A DNA stretch of 64,000 bases from assembly GCA_051453625.1 (NCBI GenBank), contig JBOZIK010000001.1, positions 175,651,228 to 175,715,227 on the forward strand, given 5' to 3'. The position numbers and the translations under genes were made by a program. The DNA is from Welwitschia mirabilis (Eukaryota; Gnetophyta; Gnetopsida; Welwitschiales). Of the stretch, positions 36,380 to 47,969 are shown one piece after another. The notes under the pieces were generated by a model. It searched no databases, was not told where the DNA came from, and was given only the letters and a program-made list of their open reading frames with translations. Each line of letters starts with the position of its first letter. Position 1 is the stretch's first letter.

Positions 36380-36660
36380 TGATTTTTGGGTAGAATTCAA
36401 AAAGGTTTAATAAAAACAACTTTTGAATCTTGGAAGGATCAATGTGGTTATCCATCTAATTGAATTACATCCTTAGAGTTCTTATAAAAACTATTGATTT
36501 ATCCATGTAGGCATGAATCTTTCCTTCTTCTTCAAAATATCTACCTATGCTAAGTGGTCCATAATGAATCCACCAATGGCCAGTGCTAAAGACCAAAATA
36601 TGTGCATGTTTTCAGGCCTTTGCCTTTTCATTAATGGTATCAATTTGAAGGTTTTCTTTG
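36380..36660 (-). pseudogene. TBL/PMR5-like O-acetyltransferase fragment in the CACTA element
   Basis: TBL (trichome birefringence-like) proteins are Golgi enzymes that acetylate cell-wall polysaccharides. On the minus strand the codons read NLQIDTINEKAKA, stop, KHAHILVFSTGHWWIHYG, then RYFEEEGKIHAYMDKS, and after two stops MDNHIDPSKIQ. The GHWW motif (36570-36581) in a xxVFxTGHWWxH setting, the following Y-E-E-G segment, and the IDPxxxxV block at the right distance are the PC-esterase pattern of this family. The Trp before KHAH is a TGA stop. The catalytic GDS and DxxH motifs lie outside the piece. Orientation is opposite to the Aux/IAA exon. Confidence 0.75.
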
Positions 36661-37099
36661 CTTTAATTTAGTTTTGTAAATGTTAGTGAAGAATTTTGCC
36701 TAGCAACATCTTCCATCATTTTCTTCTTGCCCTCTTTAATTATTCTCTATATTTTAGATTTTATGTCTTATAAACTCAAGGCTTTCTTAAGTTTCTTACA
36801 AAGTGCCTCTTCATACCTTTTCATATGCATGTTTCTTCTAAGCTAATCTTGCTAGCACTTAATCACTACAACACTGCATTGTATAGGAGATGAAATAAAT
36901 CAAATTGCTTCTAAATATGGAAGCATTTTTTTAATCAATGTTTTTGAATGTTTCTATGGGCTCATATTCCTATTATGACTATCTCTTTATAAAAGGGATA
37001 CTATTTTCTATCAATACCAAGATTCATGTTTGATCCCATGGATTAAAACAATGTGCTACCTTTGATTTCTTATTCCCATTACATCCCCTTCGATATTCA
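36661..37099. other. CACTA internal sequence right of TBL fragment
   Basis: The minus strand just right of the TBL piece reads FTKLN, stop, SKEN, which could be the upstream continuation of TBL. Beyond about 36720 nothing is recognised. Bases 37035-37099 recur in diverged form at 37200-37265, across the 100-N gap. Confidence 0.35.
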
Positions 37100-37199
37100 N
37101 NNNNNNNNNNNNNNNNNNNNNNNNNNNNNNNNNNNNNNNNNNNNNNNNNNNNNNNNNNNNNNNNNNNNNNNNNNNNNNNNNNNNNNNNNNNNNNNNNNN
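37100..37199. other. assembly gap, 100 N
   Basis: Exactly 100 N, a usual placeholder for unknown length. Flanked by a diverged direct repeat of about 65 bases. Confidence 0.98.
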
Positions 37200-40100
37200 C
37201 CATTGATTAAAATAATGTATTTCCTTTGATTTCTTCTTTCTATTAGATTCCCTTTGTTATTCAAACTAAGGATATAGTAAACAAGAAGCACAATGTCAAC
37301 ATTATGTTAAGAGTATCACGGTATTCATTGAAATAATTTTTGTAGAATCATACTTTTGTGATGCATTAAGGATTACAAGGCTTTACAATCTTTTGCATAA
37401 TCATCAAATGTGCATGTATAATACATTCTGCGCCCTTTGAGATTAGATGTAATGACAAACAGAAAATCATTAAAAGACTGACAGAAGAAGGTGAAAGCTA
37501 AGAATATAGCCATCAAGATTTCACAATATAAATAAAGCATAATAGCATACAATAGAACATTTATCAGTGTCAATCAAACATCACTTATAAGGTGGATAGA
37601 CTATCAAACATAGTTGAGACACTAAAGTATAGCAATTTGTCATGAAATCCAGAGATGAATTTAATATGCAATATTAACAATAGATTGCATTAAGCATGCA
37701 TATGCACATTATTTTGAGATTAAGTTTGGCATGACAATGATATTTTAACTTATCAGTAGTAGTGCATAATGAATGCTAGAAACCTAAGGAAATCATGAAA
37801 GTAACACAAGAAAAATTTTAAATCATGTGGAGCCACCATGAAGATTATGGATCTATCAAACGCCACCACAAAACATTAGAAAAATGATGAATGAAACTCC
37901 TATGTAAGATGGCCTATTATTTTATTAATATTAAAACATTAATGAAAAATCTCAATAGAACTAACTCTAATCATTAAAAAATATAATTCATGTAAGAGAT
38001 TTAGATCTACAAAGTATACACTTTGTGAATGATTTCAACACAATAAAATAAATAGTAAAAAATCACATAAACTTTACATCAAATCCCATTTAAGATATAT
38101 ACATGAACATCCAAAAGCAAATATGATAAATTGAAGATAGGCTTCAATCACATGAGGTACTAACAACATAGATTCCACACAAGAAGGACTTCAAGTATTA
38201 TCATTCATCAACATCACATGATATGAAAAGTTCCATAAGATCCCTAGATTTAAAAAAACCTTTTATGAACCAACATTACTAAGAAGTAAACGTATTTAAA
38301 TTTTTAGTACATTGAAAACCTAGTATTAAATGATAAAAATGCATTGAAATGGGTTTGTATATACAAAATGATTCATCTTAGTCTATTAATACATCAATAA
38401 GGTTAATCTAATGACACATTTGCAACATTGACTAATATCTTCAAGTAAGATCTTAATGTAAAGTACAAGTAACCTAAAGTAGCTTATGACAAAGGGTAGA
38501 TATCAATTAGTGATATTCTAACCTAAATACAAAAGTAAAAAATAAGGCTAATCATATCTAATTAATATAAGGACCTAAAATAAGGTAATATGTTAGACAT
38601 TGTAATCAATAAATTCATGATAACATCTTAAAATAGCAAGCTACTAGAATGAATATGAACATGGAGTAATGGTTGATTAAATGCATTAGGGAATGGCCTA
38701 TTGATAAAAAATGATGAAAATGTTTACATTGGTAAATAATAGATCTATGAAAGAATGATATCATTAGCCACAAAGGGATCCAAAAGGAAAAAAAAAATTT
38801 ATCTCCACATCATCTAGAACATATCTAAGATCCTTAGAATGTCATAAAAACATCTTCTGTCTAAAAGTGCTAGTACTTATGGATGTAAATGTGACTCTGT
38901 AAAGACTAGACATGCTAGCTTCTAATTGGTCTATTTTAAGAGACTCGCATTATGCAGAAATCATATGATTAGCAATGTAAGTTGTATTACCTTTCTGCTA
39001 AATGCCATTTCTTGAAAAATTTTTGCATAAAGGGTTTTTCTATCTTAGATCAGGGCATGAAATCCTTGGCCTTTTGGTTCCCAAAACCTACAAAAGTGAA
39101 GGTGGATAAATGCAGAGGGGTTACATATAAGATTGCAAAGAGGCTAAGACTCAACAAAGGATGTTTAGCATCAAATTTAGACATAGGTCTAATGTTGAGA
39201 CTAGAGGTGGATATACATTTTTAAAGGAATAACATAAACAATGATAGGCACTAAGAGTAAGAATTCTTAGTGATGGAAGATTACTCATCTCTAACAGTTT
39301 CGTAGGAAATAATAAAAATAACCTATGTTTATCTTCAAATAATCCTTAGTGATAACAACCTTTTTTTTTTTTTGTTCCCCCTACTTTTTTAATTGACCTC
39401 TAGCACTTTATTTTTAATTGTGATTGCCCTTTTACTCTATGACTCTAGATTTTTCTTGGCTCCACTTTGTCATCGTGGCTTCTTTTCCTCTAGATTACTA
39501 AATCTCTTGCATCTTTATTTTACATCGTGTGTGTCATATAATTTCATTATATGTTGAAAAGTTTCATTTTGGAGATAGAACAATTGTGATGCTACTTTCA
39601 AATGATAAGTAATATATGTGACATTTTATGATATAACTATTCTCAAGGATACTTATAGTGGTGTCAAATTACAGAAGTGTGAAAACTTTTTTTTCCTTAA
39701 TTAGTGGTCAAGTTCAAAATTGACGTGTTAAAAATTTAAAGTATGATTTTTTTTTTTATCTTAGTAGTTACAAATCAGAATTATTATGTAAGAATCATGA
39801 ATTTTCCATTTGTGTTCAATCATTTCAAATCATCATAATTAATATTTTATAGAAGAAGAAACAAGGAACATCTTATAAGAGTTTGAATGTTTAACAAAAA
39901 CAAACTTCTTAAACATAATTGTAAAGTGCCAAGAATTATTCATCATAAGAAATGCAAAATGTTAAAGTCTTATCTAGGTATCACCTATCTATTAATTATG
40001 AGAATTCTAATCATCCTCCACTTCCATTGTAAGTGTTAAAACTCACACTAGTTTCATTACATCTAAACATAATTTGTTTTTAGTCTCTAAAGAGAAGCTA

Positions 40101-40832
40101 AACTTTACTAAGAATATAGGATAGAGTGTAACTTTATCTAGCCTCTATTAGTGGACCATGTAAGACCTAACATGAGTCTAACATGGAAAAAGCCCTTTGG
40201 CATTATATTACAAGTTATCACGATTAGCTTGGTGGAATAAGAAATTCACCATTACAATGTTAGCAATCTTGAACTATAGGGTTGCCTTGCACCTTGTTAA
40301 CTCCCCTTACAAATACGTTTCCAATAGGTATTACCATATGGAAGTTTGATATCATGCTTTAAGCATACTTAAAGTTAACAAATAAAATGCGTAAAATCAA
40401 TAACATTTCTTAAGGACATCAAAATCATAAAGTTCATTGGGTGTTATGCCTTCTTAAAATAATTATAGTCATCTTAGAAATTATGACATTAATAGTGAAA
40501 ACCATAGGAACACATGGTTTAAGGATATATGAAATCAATTAAATACATCAACAATTAATATTTTAGGTAGTAAAACATCAAGCATTTTAGAAATATTGGC
40601 AACGTGGATTATCCTTATAAGATATAGTGTAATCTATTAGTTAAAAGAATTCCAACACTTATAGTTAAAACGTTTGGTATGGTTTCTATATTTATAATAT
40701 TTATGGCATTTATAGAAGGGATATTTTGCTTTAAACCTTCTAGTATGTTACACTAGATCATCATGTGAGGAAAAGTAATACCACTTTCAATTTTGATGAT
40801 AGCCACTAGCCTTCGAAGAAAGAAAGTCGTAT
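37200..40832. other. CACTA internal sequence, nothing identified
   Basis: AT-rich and without recognisable protein similarity. The plus strand at 38982-39224 has 80 open codons (containing WFPKPTKVKVDKCRGV) that I cannot assign. The T-rich stretch at 39361-39374 is a homopolymer. No transposase motif was found in either orientation. Confidence 0.4.
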
Positions 40833-41159
40833 TTAAATTTTTTTTAAGTTGAAGTGATAACATATGCAATTCTTATGTGCCTTTCCAGTAGATTCTTTTG
40901 CTATGAATAAGAAATTGGATTTTAGTGTGGTAAATGGGTGGATAAAATGACCTGGTACTATGACTCTGATTCCCATTCTAGTTTTTTCATTTAACATATT
41001 TTCTGAGGATATACATATAAGAAAATGTATACTTTTGTAATTTGTCAAGAATACATTGCCAAAGAATTGAAGAAAAAGAATCAATTGGGTCTTGTTGTTG
41101 GTATAATCAATATGCAATGCAAAATACTCATGGAAAATAACTTGGTATGATGCATCCAT
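40833..41159 (-). CDS. unrecognised open frame of 108 codons
   Basis: The longest open frame in the window that does not depend on N, starting at ATG 41159 on the minus strand and containing RMGIRVIVPGHFIHPFTTL. It lies inside the CACTA element. I do not recognise it. There is no signal peptide, and the composition (many F, I, N and K) is what AT-rich sequence gives. It could be chance, a captured exon, or part of the transposon's own second protein. Confidence 0.2.
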   Translation of the reverse strand: MDASYQVIFHEYFALHIDYTNNKTQLILFLQFFGNVFLTNYKSIHFLICISSENMLNEKTRMGIRVIVPGHFIHPFTTLKSNFLFIAKESTGKAHKNCICYHFNLKKI

Positions 41160-41892
41160 TGTCTATTAGATAATGGTGATCTCAATTGTCTATATTAAAT
41201 ACTACATAATTTATCTACAGTCTTATCTGAAAAGAACACTTAGTAACTTTTGCTTAGTACATCTTTTTTATTCATTCTAAAATGCATGTTTAAATATGTA
41301 AAAGAATGACAAATGTTTTTTTCTCTTTTAATTGATTCAAACTCTCCAGTCTACAATTTCAAAATTGAAAGAGATTTCCATCAATAGTGTTGAAGATGTA
41401 AAACGTACTTTATCACAAGGCATAGAGAAATAAATAACCCATTAACTAATGCCTAGGACCAATAAAGCCATTCATAGTGCATTATCAACATTCATTATGT
41501 TTCTTACCCTCTTGATGATGAGGAATGTTACATAAGATCCACTGATGCTATTTTGATAGTTGCAAATCTTATTGATGTAGAAAGGGGGAATAAAACTAGA
41601 AAATAGGGCACTAGGTTAAATGAAAGTAATTTCATTAATAATACTTCAATGATCTTTGGACAATGTCGAAGGGATTTACTTAAGTATTAGAAAAGAAAGA
41701 AAACAGAAAAAAAAAAGCCTTTATAGAAATATTATCACATCTCCTTAATAACAAGAAATTTAAAAGATTATATGGAAGGAAGGGGTAGAAGGATTATGGT
41801 TTTAAATGTAAGCCTAGGGTAAGAACATTATTTTGACACACACGTCAATCTTAAATAGGCATCTCCTTATGTTATTATAAAATTTAAATCAT

Positions 41893-42608
41893 TTAAGGAA
41901 GTTTTAAACACACTAGAAATAAGACAGTCATCAAATTTACTAGCTAAAGAGCTATTATTGAAAAGAATGAAGCTATATCCATCAAAAATCATTTGGGAGA
42001 TGAAAATATCTTGTTATGAAGAAGGTAATAGAAGAATATATAAATTCTAAAGGCCATATATAGTCAGGTTCTGAAAACATCAAAAGCTTCATTGCAAGTA
42101 GTGATTGGAGGAAGAATCTATGAGATCAAAAGGAAGGAAAAAATGAGAACTATAATTGCTCCTCTATTTTAACTCTTAACAAGGAGAAACCTAACCATAG
42201 AATATCTCTTATAGTTGATCCTACTATGCCTAGTAGATGGAGAGATATTTAGAAGTAGTATGAGATGCTCCTAAAAGAGTACAAAGTAGAAGTTAAGCTT
42301 TGGCAAGGTGAAATAAAGGCTGAGAGATATCAGTTGTTTTTGGAGAAGCTTCTACAAAAAGATGAGAATCATGTACCAAAGAAAAAGTAATATTGTTTCA
42401 ATCTCAACATCTTAGAGATGCCTCCTCTTAAGATTAGACAACATGAATTCAAAGAAAAATAACTGACAACATTGGAATCAAAGTCTACCTAATTTTAAAA
42501 TAAGGGATTCCCCTGTTTATGATGACTTTGGCCTACATTAAATACTCCCAAACTTCTTCTTACTCTAAGGATATAATTATCATCTATTTGAAAATTTTAA
42601 TAGTATAA
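41893..42608 (+). repeat. direct repeat, copy 1 (about 715 bp)
   Basis: Collinear with 42709-43430 at roughly 90% identity by eye, from TAAGGAAGTTTTAAACACAC to AGGATATAATTATCATCTAT. The 100-N gap lies between the copies. Copy 1 has more stops in the frame that is open in copy 2. The plus strand reads SYNCSSI-like and ISLIVDPTMPSRWRDI segments. Confidence 0.8.
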
Positions 42609-42708
42609 NNNNNNNNNNNNNNNNNNNNNNNNNNNNNNNNNNNNNNNNNNNNNNNNNNNNNNNNNNNNNNNNNNNNNNNNNNNNNNNNNNNNNNNNNNNN
42701 NNNNNNNN
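42609..42708. other. assembly gap, 100 N
   Basis: Exactly 100 N at the junction of two repeat copies, so the duplication may be an assembly artefact. Confidence 0.98.
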
Positions 42709-43430
42709 TTGAGGAAGTTTCAAACATAGTAGAAACAAGATGGGGTCATTGAATTTACTAGCTAAAGAGATATTAGTGAAAAGAAGGAAGCTACATCCAT
42801 CAAGCAATCCTTTGAAAGATGAACATATTTTAGTTATGAAGAAGAAAGTAGGAGAATATATATGTTATAGAGGCCACATATATTTAGGTTTTAAAAACAT
42901 CAAAAGCTCCATTACAAGTAGTGATAGGAGGGATAATCTATTAGATAAAAAAGAAGGTAAAAATGAGAACTATAATTACTCCTCTATTTTGACTCTTATC
43001 GAGGAGGAACCTAATCATAGAATATCTCTTATAGTTGATTCTACTATGTCTAGTAAATGGAGACATATTCAAAAGTAGTATGAGATGTTCTTAAAAGAGT
43101 ATGAAGTAGAAGTTAAGCTTTGGCAAGAGGAAATAAAGACTAAGAGATATTAGTTATTATTAAAGAAGCTTCTATAAAAAGATCAAAATCATGCACCAAA
43201 GTAAAATTAATACTGTTTCAATCTCAACATCTTATAGATGCCTTCTCTTGATATTTGAAACATGAATTTAAATGAAAATAAGTTATTAACATTGGAATCA
43301 TAGTTTTCCTACTTTTAAAATAGGGGATTCCCCTATTTATGATAACTTTGGTCCAAATTAAATAATTCCAAACCGTTGCTTACTCTAAGGATATAATTAT
43401 CATCTATTTGATTATCTTGATAGTATAAGT
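42709..43430 (+). repeat. direct repeat, copy 2
   Basis: Second copy of the 41893-42608 block. It continues into GTGATTTAGAAC beyond the shared end. It contains the open frame listed at 42740-43078. Confidence 0.8.
42740..43078 (+). pseudogene. unknown protein remnant in CACTA, 112 open codons
   Basis: Starts at ATG 42740. It is lysine- and glutamate-rich, with SLNLLAKEILVKRRKLHPSS near the start and HRISLIVDSTMSSKWRHIQK at the end. After the stop the same frame reads YEMFLKEYEVEVKLWQEEI, so the original protein was longer and ended in a helical, charged region. The duplicate at 41893-42608 has the same reading with more damage, so this was probably once coding. It may be a CACTA accessory protein or a captured gene. 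No family is recognised. Confidence 0.45.
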
Positions 43431-44589
43431 GATTTAGAACAAGTCTTTAGAAATAAAAAATAGGTTGTTCAAATCTATTTTTGCTTTCCTCTACTTCATT
43501 TTAAAGAAGAATCAGTGATTCCAAAAAGAGAGTTTCATTAGTTTTCAAACCAATGGATGCAATTGCAAAGCTATGTTCTATCTCTATGAGTCTTAAAATG
43601 ATATCAAATTTAGGTGTTGATAACTTATGAAGTAACAAGAAGGTGAAACATGATATGTCCATGGAAAATTAAAATTTCTTAATGCTGAAAATTTGGAGCC
43701 TAGAAAATGAATTTCTAAAATAGAGGCAATTGACATATAAATAAAGATTTGTATCTTAAAATTATACAACAAATTTCTTTAATAAAATTCCATGCTAAAA
43801 TGATAAAAATATTACCAGTCTTTAGGGAATTATAGTGGGTCCATTCTTGATTCAATATTATATTCATCAATAAAAATCTAATTCAACATTAGTGAGATCT
43901 TTATATTTGAAAAGAAAGGAAATCATGGAAATTAAAATAGTTGTTATACATGTGGTGGCTTCTAAGGATACCTAAAACAGGGCTATGAGAAAATACTTTT
44001 AGATTTCTTTAGAATTAAATGATCCCCTCAAAGGTTGTACTGGCAATTAATTCTCTGGTCCTTTTAGATATGGAGATTCTAGATGTTTATATGGATTTCA
44101 TTACCAAAGATGGGAGACCAAGCCTTACAAATGTTATTTACTAGCATATCATAGTAGAAAACTTTTTTTCCTGAAGCACTTTTATCCTTTTTTGACTTAT
44201 TCATTGAGCATAATATTCTAGATGTGGAGAATCTAATAGAAGCTTAGATATCTCTATAGAAAAGGAAAATTATTAAACATGAAAAATCAACATCGCTATG
44301 ATCACGAAGATCCTCAAACAACCATGAAAAGCATGAGCTTTTTGGAGATAGGGCTAAAGGTTGAAATAATTCTCTTATTGCTGAAGCCTAGGTATTTCCA
44401 TCTTCCTTAATTAGTTTTAGATATCAACAAGATTTAATATAATAAGGATGTTGGATACTCGATTTTGGAGAGCTACTCTTAAGGTTTGGAGAATTAGGAT
44501 TCATGTCATGCACTGATGACATTCTATATGCTAACAGCCGAACAAAGCTTCCTCCATCATAATAAACTTTAATACAATAAACTTTTGTT
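43431..44589. other. CACTA internal sequence, nothing firm
   Basis: No recognisable domain on either strand. A short plus-strand segment near 44060-44140 (MEILDVYMDFITKDGRPSL) looks coding-like but unassigned. Confidence 0.35.
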
Positions 44590-44941
44590 GTATTGTTTTT
44601 TTTAATTGAGGCTTTTGAGGCATTCATTTCATTAAATGCCTCAAATACCTTTTGAGGGGTTTCTGCCTTTTAAGATATTTTTTGAAAGAAATGCATGAAA
44701 ATGCCTTCGAGATGTTTTTTTTAATTGAACCTTTTGAGGCATTTGTCCCTAAAACACCTCATAAGATCTTTTAAGGCATTTTTATTAAAACATCTGAGAA
44801 ATGACTTAAAAGCATATAGGCTTTTAAGGTAATGATATTTAAGAAATTTTGTGAAAAAGATGCCTTAAAAGCATTTAAGGCATTTTTAAGGCTTGTTAAG
44901 GCATTTTACAAATGCCTTAAAAGCCTATAGTTCTTGTAGTG
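44590..44941 (-). repeat. CACTA right terminal and subterminal repeats
   Basis: On the minus strand from 44941 inward the sequence is CACTACAAGAACTATAGGC, then TTTTAAGGCATTTG. At least ten copies or variants of TTTAAGGCATTT and AAATGCCTTAAA, including TTTTGAGGCATT variants, crowd the next 330 bases in both orientations, closer together than at the left end. Confidence 0.85.
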
Positions 44942-44944
44942 CTA
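44942..44944. other. CACTA target site duplication, right copy (CTA)
   Basis: CTA directly right of TAGTG. Pairs with 34625-34627. Confidence 0.8.
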
Positions 44945-46312
44945 TTTGCATTTTTGACTTCTTCATTAGTTTGAGGATGATAAGCATACATATTTTGATG
45001 TTAAATGTTAATAGATAAATGAATTTTTCAAAAAACGTAATTAATGAAATTAGTTTTATGATCATTAATGATGATTCTAGAAAAATAAAAACATTGAAAG
45101 ATATAAGTTAGAACAAAGTTGCAAACAGTTTGGACATCATTCTTGGTAGTGGAAACAACTTTGACCCACTCAGTAACATACTAAATGTCTACTTGGATGT
45201 AATTTTTATCATGAGAAGGTGGTTTGATAGGGACTATAATTTCAATTTCCTAATAATTAAAAGGTTCACATTTAAGCACACATTTAAGGAATATATTGTG
45301 AAAATGAATTAAGCTACCATAACATTAACATGCATTACACCTTCAAACAAAGTCGAATAATTATTTGAAAAGGGTAGGCTAATAAAAACTAAAGTGAAGA
45401 ATTTTTAAGATAGTATTTTAATTACTAAAAATCCTCTACATACCCCACTATGATAAAGTTTAAGGATTTCTAAGCTTTTCTAGTTAGGAACATGCTTACA
45501 CATGATTTCATCTTTGCATCATCTATAAAGATGGGATTTGTTCCACTTATAGTTATTGATCTTATGCAAAAAACATTTGAATTGGTTATGATTATAATGC
45601 TAAGGTGTTTTCATAATAACAAGGTAGTTTATAATATCAGCATATCAAGGTTGTTCTATAGCAAACAATTATTCAATAGGAAAGAAGTTGTTTATGTAAA
45701 GTTCATCATAAGAATAAGAAAGTCAAGATAGATGATCCATAACACTATTATGCTTTCTAGCTTTATAAGTGATGGTAAGATTAAATTATTGTATGAGAGG
45801 ATCCACCTAATAAGTTTGGTACTAGGATCTTTTTTAGTCATAAGATACCATATAACTGCATGATTAGTGTAAACATTAATGTAAAAGTTAAGAAGATAAT
45901 GTCAAAGATAATCAAGGTAAAAGATGATGGCAAGAATTTCTCTCTTGGTAGTAGTGTAGTCAGATTGTACTTTGAACAAAGTTTTACTAAAATAGAATAT
46001 AAATTTAAAATCATTTTCATATTTTTGATTAAGAACCTCATCCATAGCAATGTCACTTGCATTATATATAAGTTCAAAATATTTAGTCCAATCGAGACTT
46101 GTTACAATAGGTTCAGAAGAAATTTTTTCCTTAAGTGTATCAAATTCAAGTTAACAATAATCATTCTAATCAAATTTAGCATAAGTAATGAGTGAAGAGG
46201 TTTACACATTTTTGAATAATCCTGAATAAAATAATGATAGAAACTAGCATAATCAAGAAATGATCTAACTTGTTTAACATTAGTTGGGGGGCTAAGGTTT
46301 TTAATGATATCA
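44945..46312 (-). pseudogene. E2 RNase H and integrase, middle part
   Basis: Minus strand. It begins at the E1 insertion site with VDIIKNLSPPTNVKQVRSFL, then YASFYHYFIQDYSKMCKPL, the stretch joining RT to RNase H in gypsy elements. RNase H is about 46080-45780 (LYIMQVTLLWM is the catalytic strand region, then NYxFTxAREKFL-like sequence and FTLMFTLIMQ). The integrase zinc region and core follow to 45000. The core end YHPQTNEEVKNAN is cut at 44945 by the CACTA element. It is homologous to 51130-52545 of E1. Confidence 0.8.
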
Positions 46313-46317
46313 ACTTT
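46313..46317. other. E1 target site duplication, left copy (ACTTT)
   Basis: ACTTT before the E1 5' LTR is matched by ACTTT at 58595-58599 after the 3' LTR. A one-base shift cannot be excluded. Removing one copy rejoins the E2 RT reading. Confidence 0.65.
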
Positions 46318-47471
46318 TATAGGTATTATGATTCTAATTTATAGGAATTTAATGGTGCATTTTTAGTGCTTTTGCAAGACATTATATAGGTTTGAATTCA
46401 ATATTAATGATTATGGAGAACTAATGGGATTATCACTGAAACATATGATTCTTAGCATATTTGGAGGAATATAAGACTTATTCTAATATTTCATACTTTA
46501 AAAGAAGGATTTACCATGCAGAAAATTGATTCCATTTTGAGATTGAAGATGAAAAAGCTTGTTGTCCCCTATGTCATTTCCATAACAAGTAGGACAACAA
46601 CACTACTACATTGATAGAGGCTGTAGGATTAACAGTAGGGCATAAAGCTAATAATCACTTTTTGACATAGAGTGACATTTCCTCTATTGTATTCATGATA
46701 GTTAAGATAATAGCTATTTTCTATGATGGAAAGAATTATCTTTGTAATGGGATCATGTAACCCATTTGGCTTGTTAAGGTTTCTTCTTCGAGTTCTAGGG
46801 TTGAGATTCTAGAACTTTAATGTAAAACTATAAATACCCTTTCTTTTATTTATTTATGTTTCCATCATTTATATGTAATATTTTTATCATGAAATATTGA
46901 AGGATAAAAGATCCATCTAGTAGCTAAAGAGAGGAGTCTACTTTAATGTTGGACTAAGTATCCTCTATTAAGGTGTTAATACTTTATTGTAAATAGATGT
47001 AAAAGTTCTAAGATCAATTCAAATACTCTTTTTACTATAATTGTGTTTATATCCCTTATGGTTTAATTCGGTTTTAATCTAAGTGACAATTTTATAATTT
47101 ATTTAGATCATAATGGCAACCTTTATTAAGGTCGATTCTATTAATTTAGAATTGTATTTTATTTCATTTTAATTCCATATTACATTTCATATTATATTTA
47201 TCAATTCTAATAGTTTATGTTAGCTAGGAATAAGTAATAAAAGTTGATCTAAGTTATATAGAAATAGTTCTTGTTATAGAAGGATTAATATCGAAGTAGA
47301 ACTTATTCTATTTGTATTTTATTTCATTACATTTCATCTTTTATCTACATTTCATTTCACATTATTGTTTACTTTCATTTGTTAAAATAAAAAAGACCAT
47401 AAATACTCTTGATAATCAATTCTATATGTTTAAGCCTAATGCCTTTAATAAATTATGACATTTAGGTTAAT
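46318..47471 (+). repeat. E1 5' LTR, 3' end deleted
   Basis: Starts TATAGGTATTATG at 46318 and aligns with 57341-58594 up to CATTTAGGTTA at about 47471. The last 120 or so bases of the family LTR, including the GGATTGCATAA end, and the primer-binding site are missing. A minus-strand-like copy of the same LTR is at 30755-32021. Confidence 0.85.
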
Positions 47472-47969
47472 AAATTATGTCTAAATTTTCTTTCTATTCA
47501 TAGATCAATAATAAAAGGTACTATCATCTTCTCTATCACCCTCCTAATAGCTTGGATGATAGTTTAATTCTTTATTTTCTATAATTTTTATTTAAATTTA
47601 GTTTTTCTTACTATGACTATCATCCCTTATATCATTCCCATAACCAGGTGGATGGATGCTAGTCTATTATTTTTTATTTTGGTTTTTATTTTTATTTAAT
47701 CATGCAGGAACATGGTGAATTCTAGTAGAAAGATAAAATATCAAAGAGACTAGAACTTGATTAAAGAAAACATTAGATAAGGATTATTTGGCTTCAAGAA
47801 AAATCTAGATACACACATCCTAGGTATTTAAATTTCAAGAATTAAAGAAGAAGATTTTTCTACTTTTCTTATTTCAAAATCATATTTGGAAAAAGAAAAT
47901 TATAGCATAGAAGTAAATCATGTTTTCTTCTTCAAATATGATGAAATAGTCACAAAAATAAAAGAAAGT
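47472..47969 (+). other. E1 leader before gag
   Basis: Non-coding. It contains two related blocks near 47530-47570 and 47620-47670 (TATCAT...CCATAACCAGGTGGATGGAT), which correspond to 62640-62700 of E2 on the other strand. Nothing else is recognised. Confidence 0.5.

Larger units (their letters stand above)
34628..44941. mobile_element. CACTA (En/Spm) transposon carrying host gene fragments
   Basis: A 10.3-kb DNA transposon in the E2 integrase. The right end read inward is CACTACAAGAACTATAGGC. The left end, CACCACTAGGAATATTAGC, matches it at 21 of 27 ungapped positions and shares the following TTTTAAGG. Both subterminal regions are packed with AATGCCTTAAA-type motifs. Two 100-N gaps lie inside (37100-37199 and 42609-42708). 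No transposase (TNPD-like) domain could be recognised, so it is probably non-autonomous. It contains an Aux/IAA exon and a TBL fragment. It is younger than E2, but its order relative to E1 is unknown. Confidence 0.85.

Noticed and set aside
36980-44500. CACTA transposase (TNPD-like) gene
   Set aside because: I looked on both strands for the conserved transposase blocks and found none that could be defended, so none is annotated.
45860-46195. Plus-strand frame of 111 codons
   Set aside because: It is the antisense shadow of the E2 RNase H remnant on the minus strand, which has clear domain similarity. The frames at 51316-51765 (minus) and 60793-61101 (plus) are shadows in the same way.
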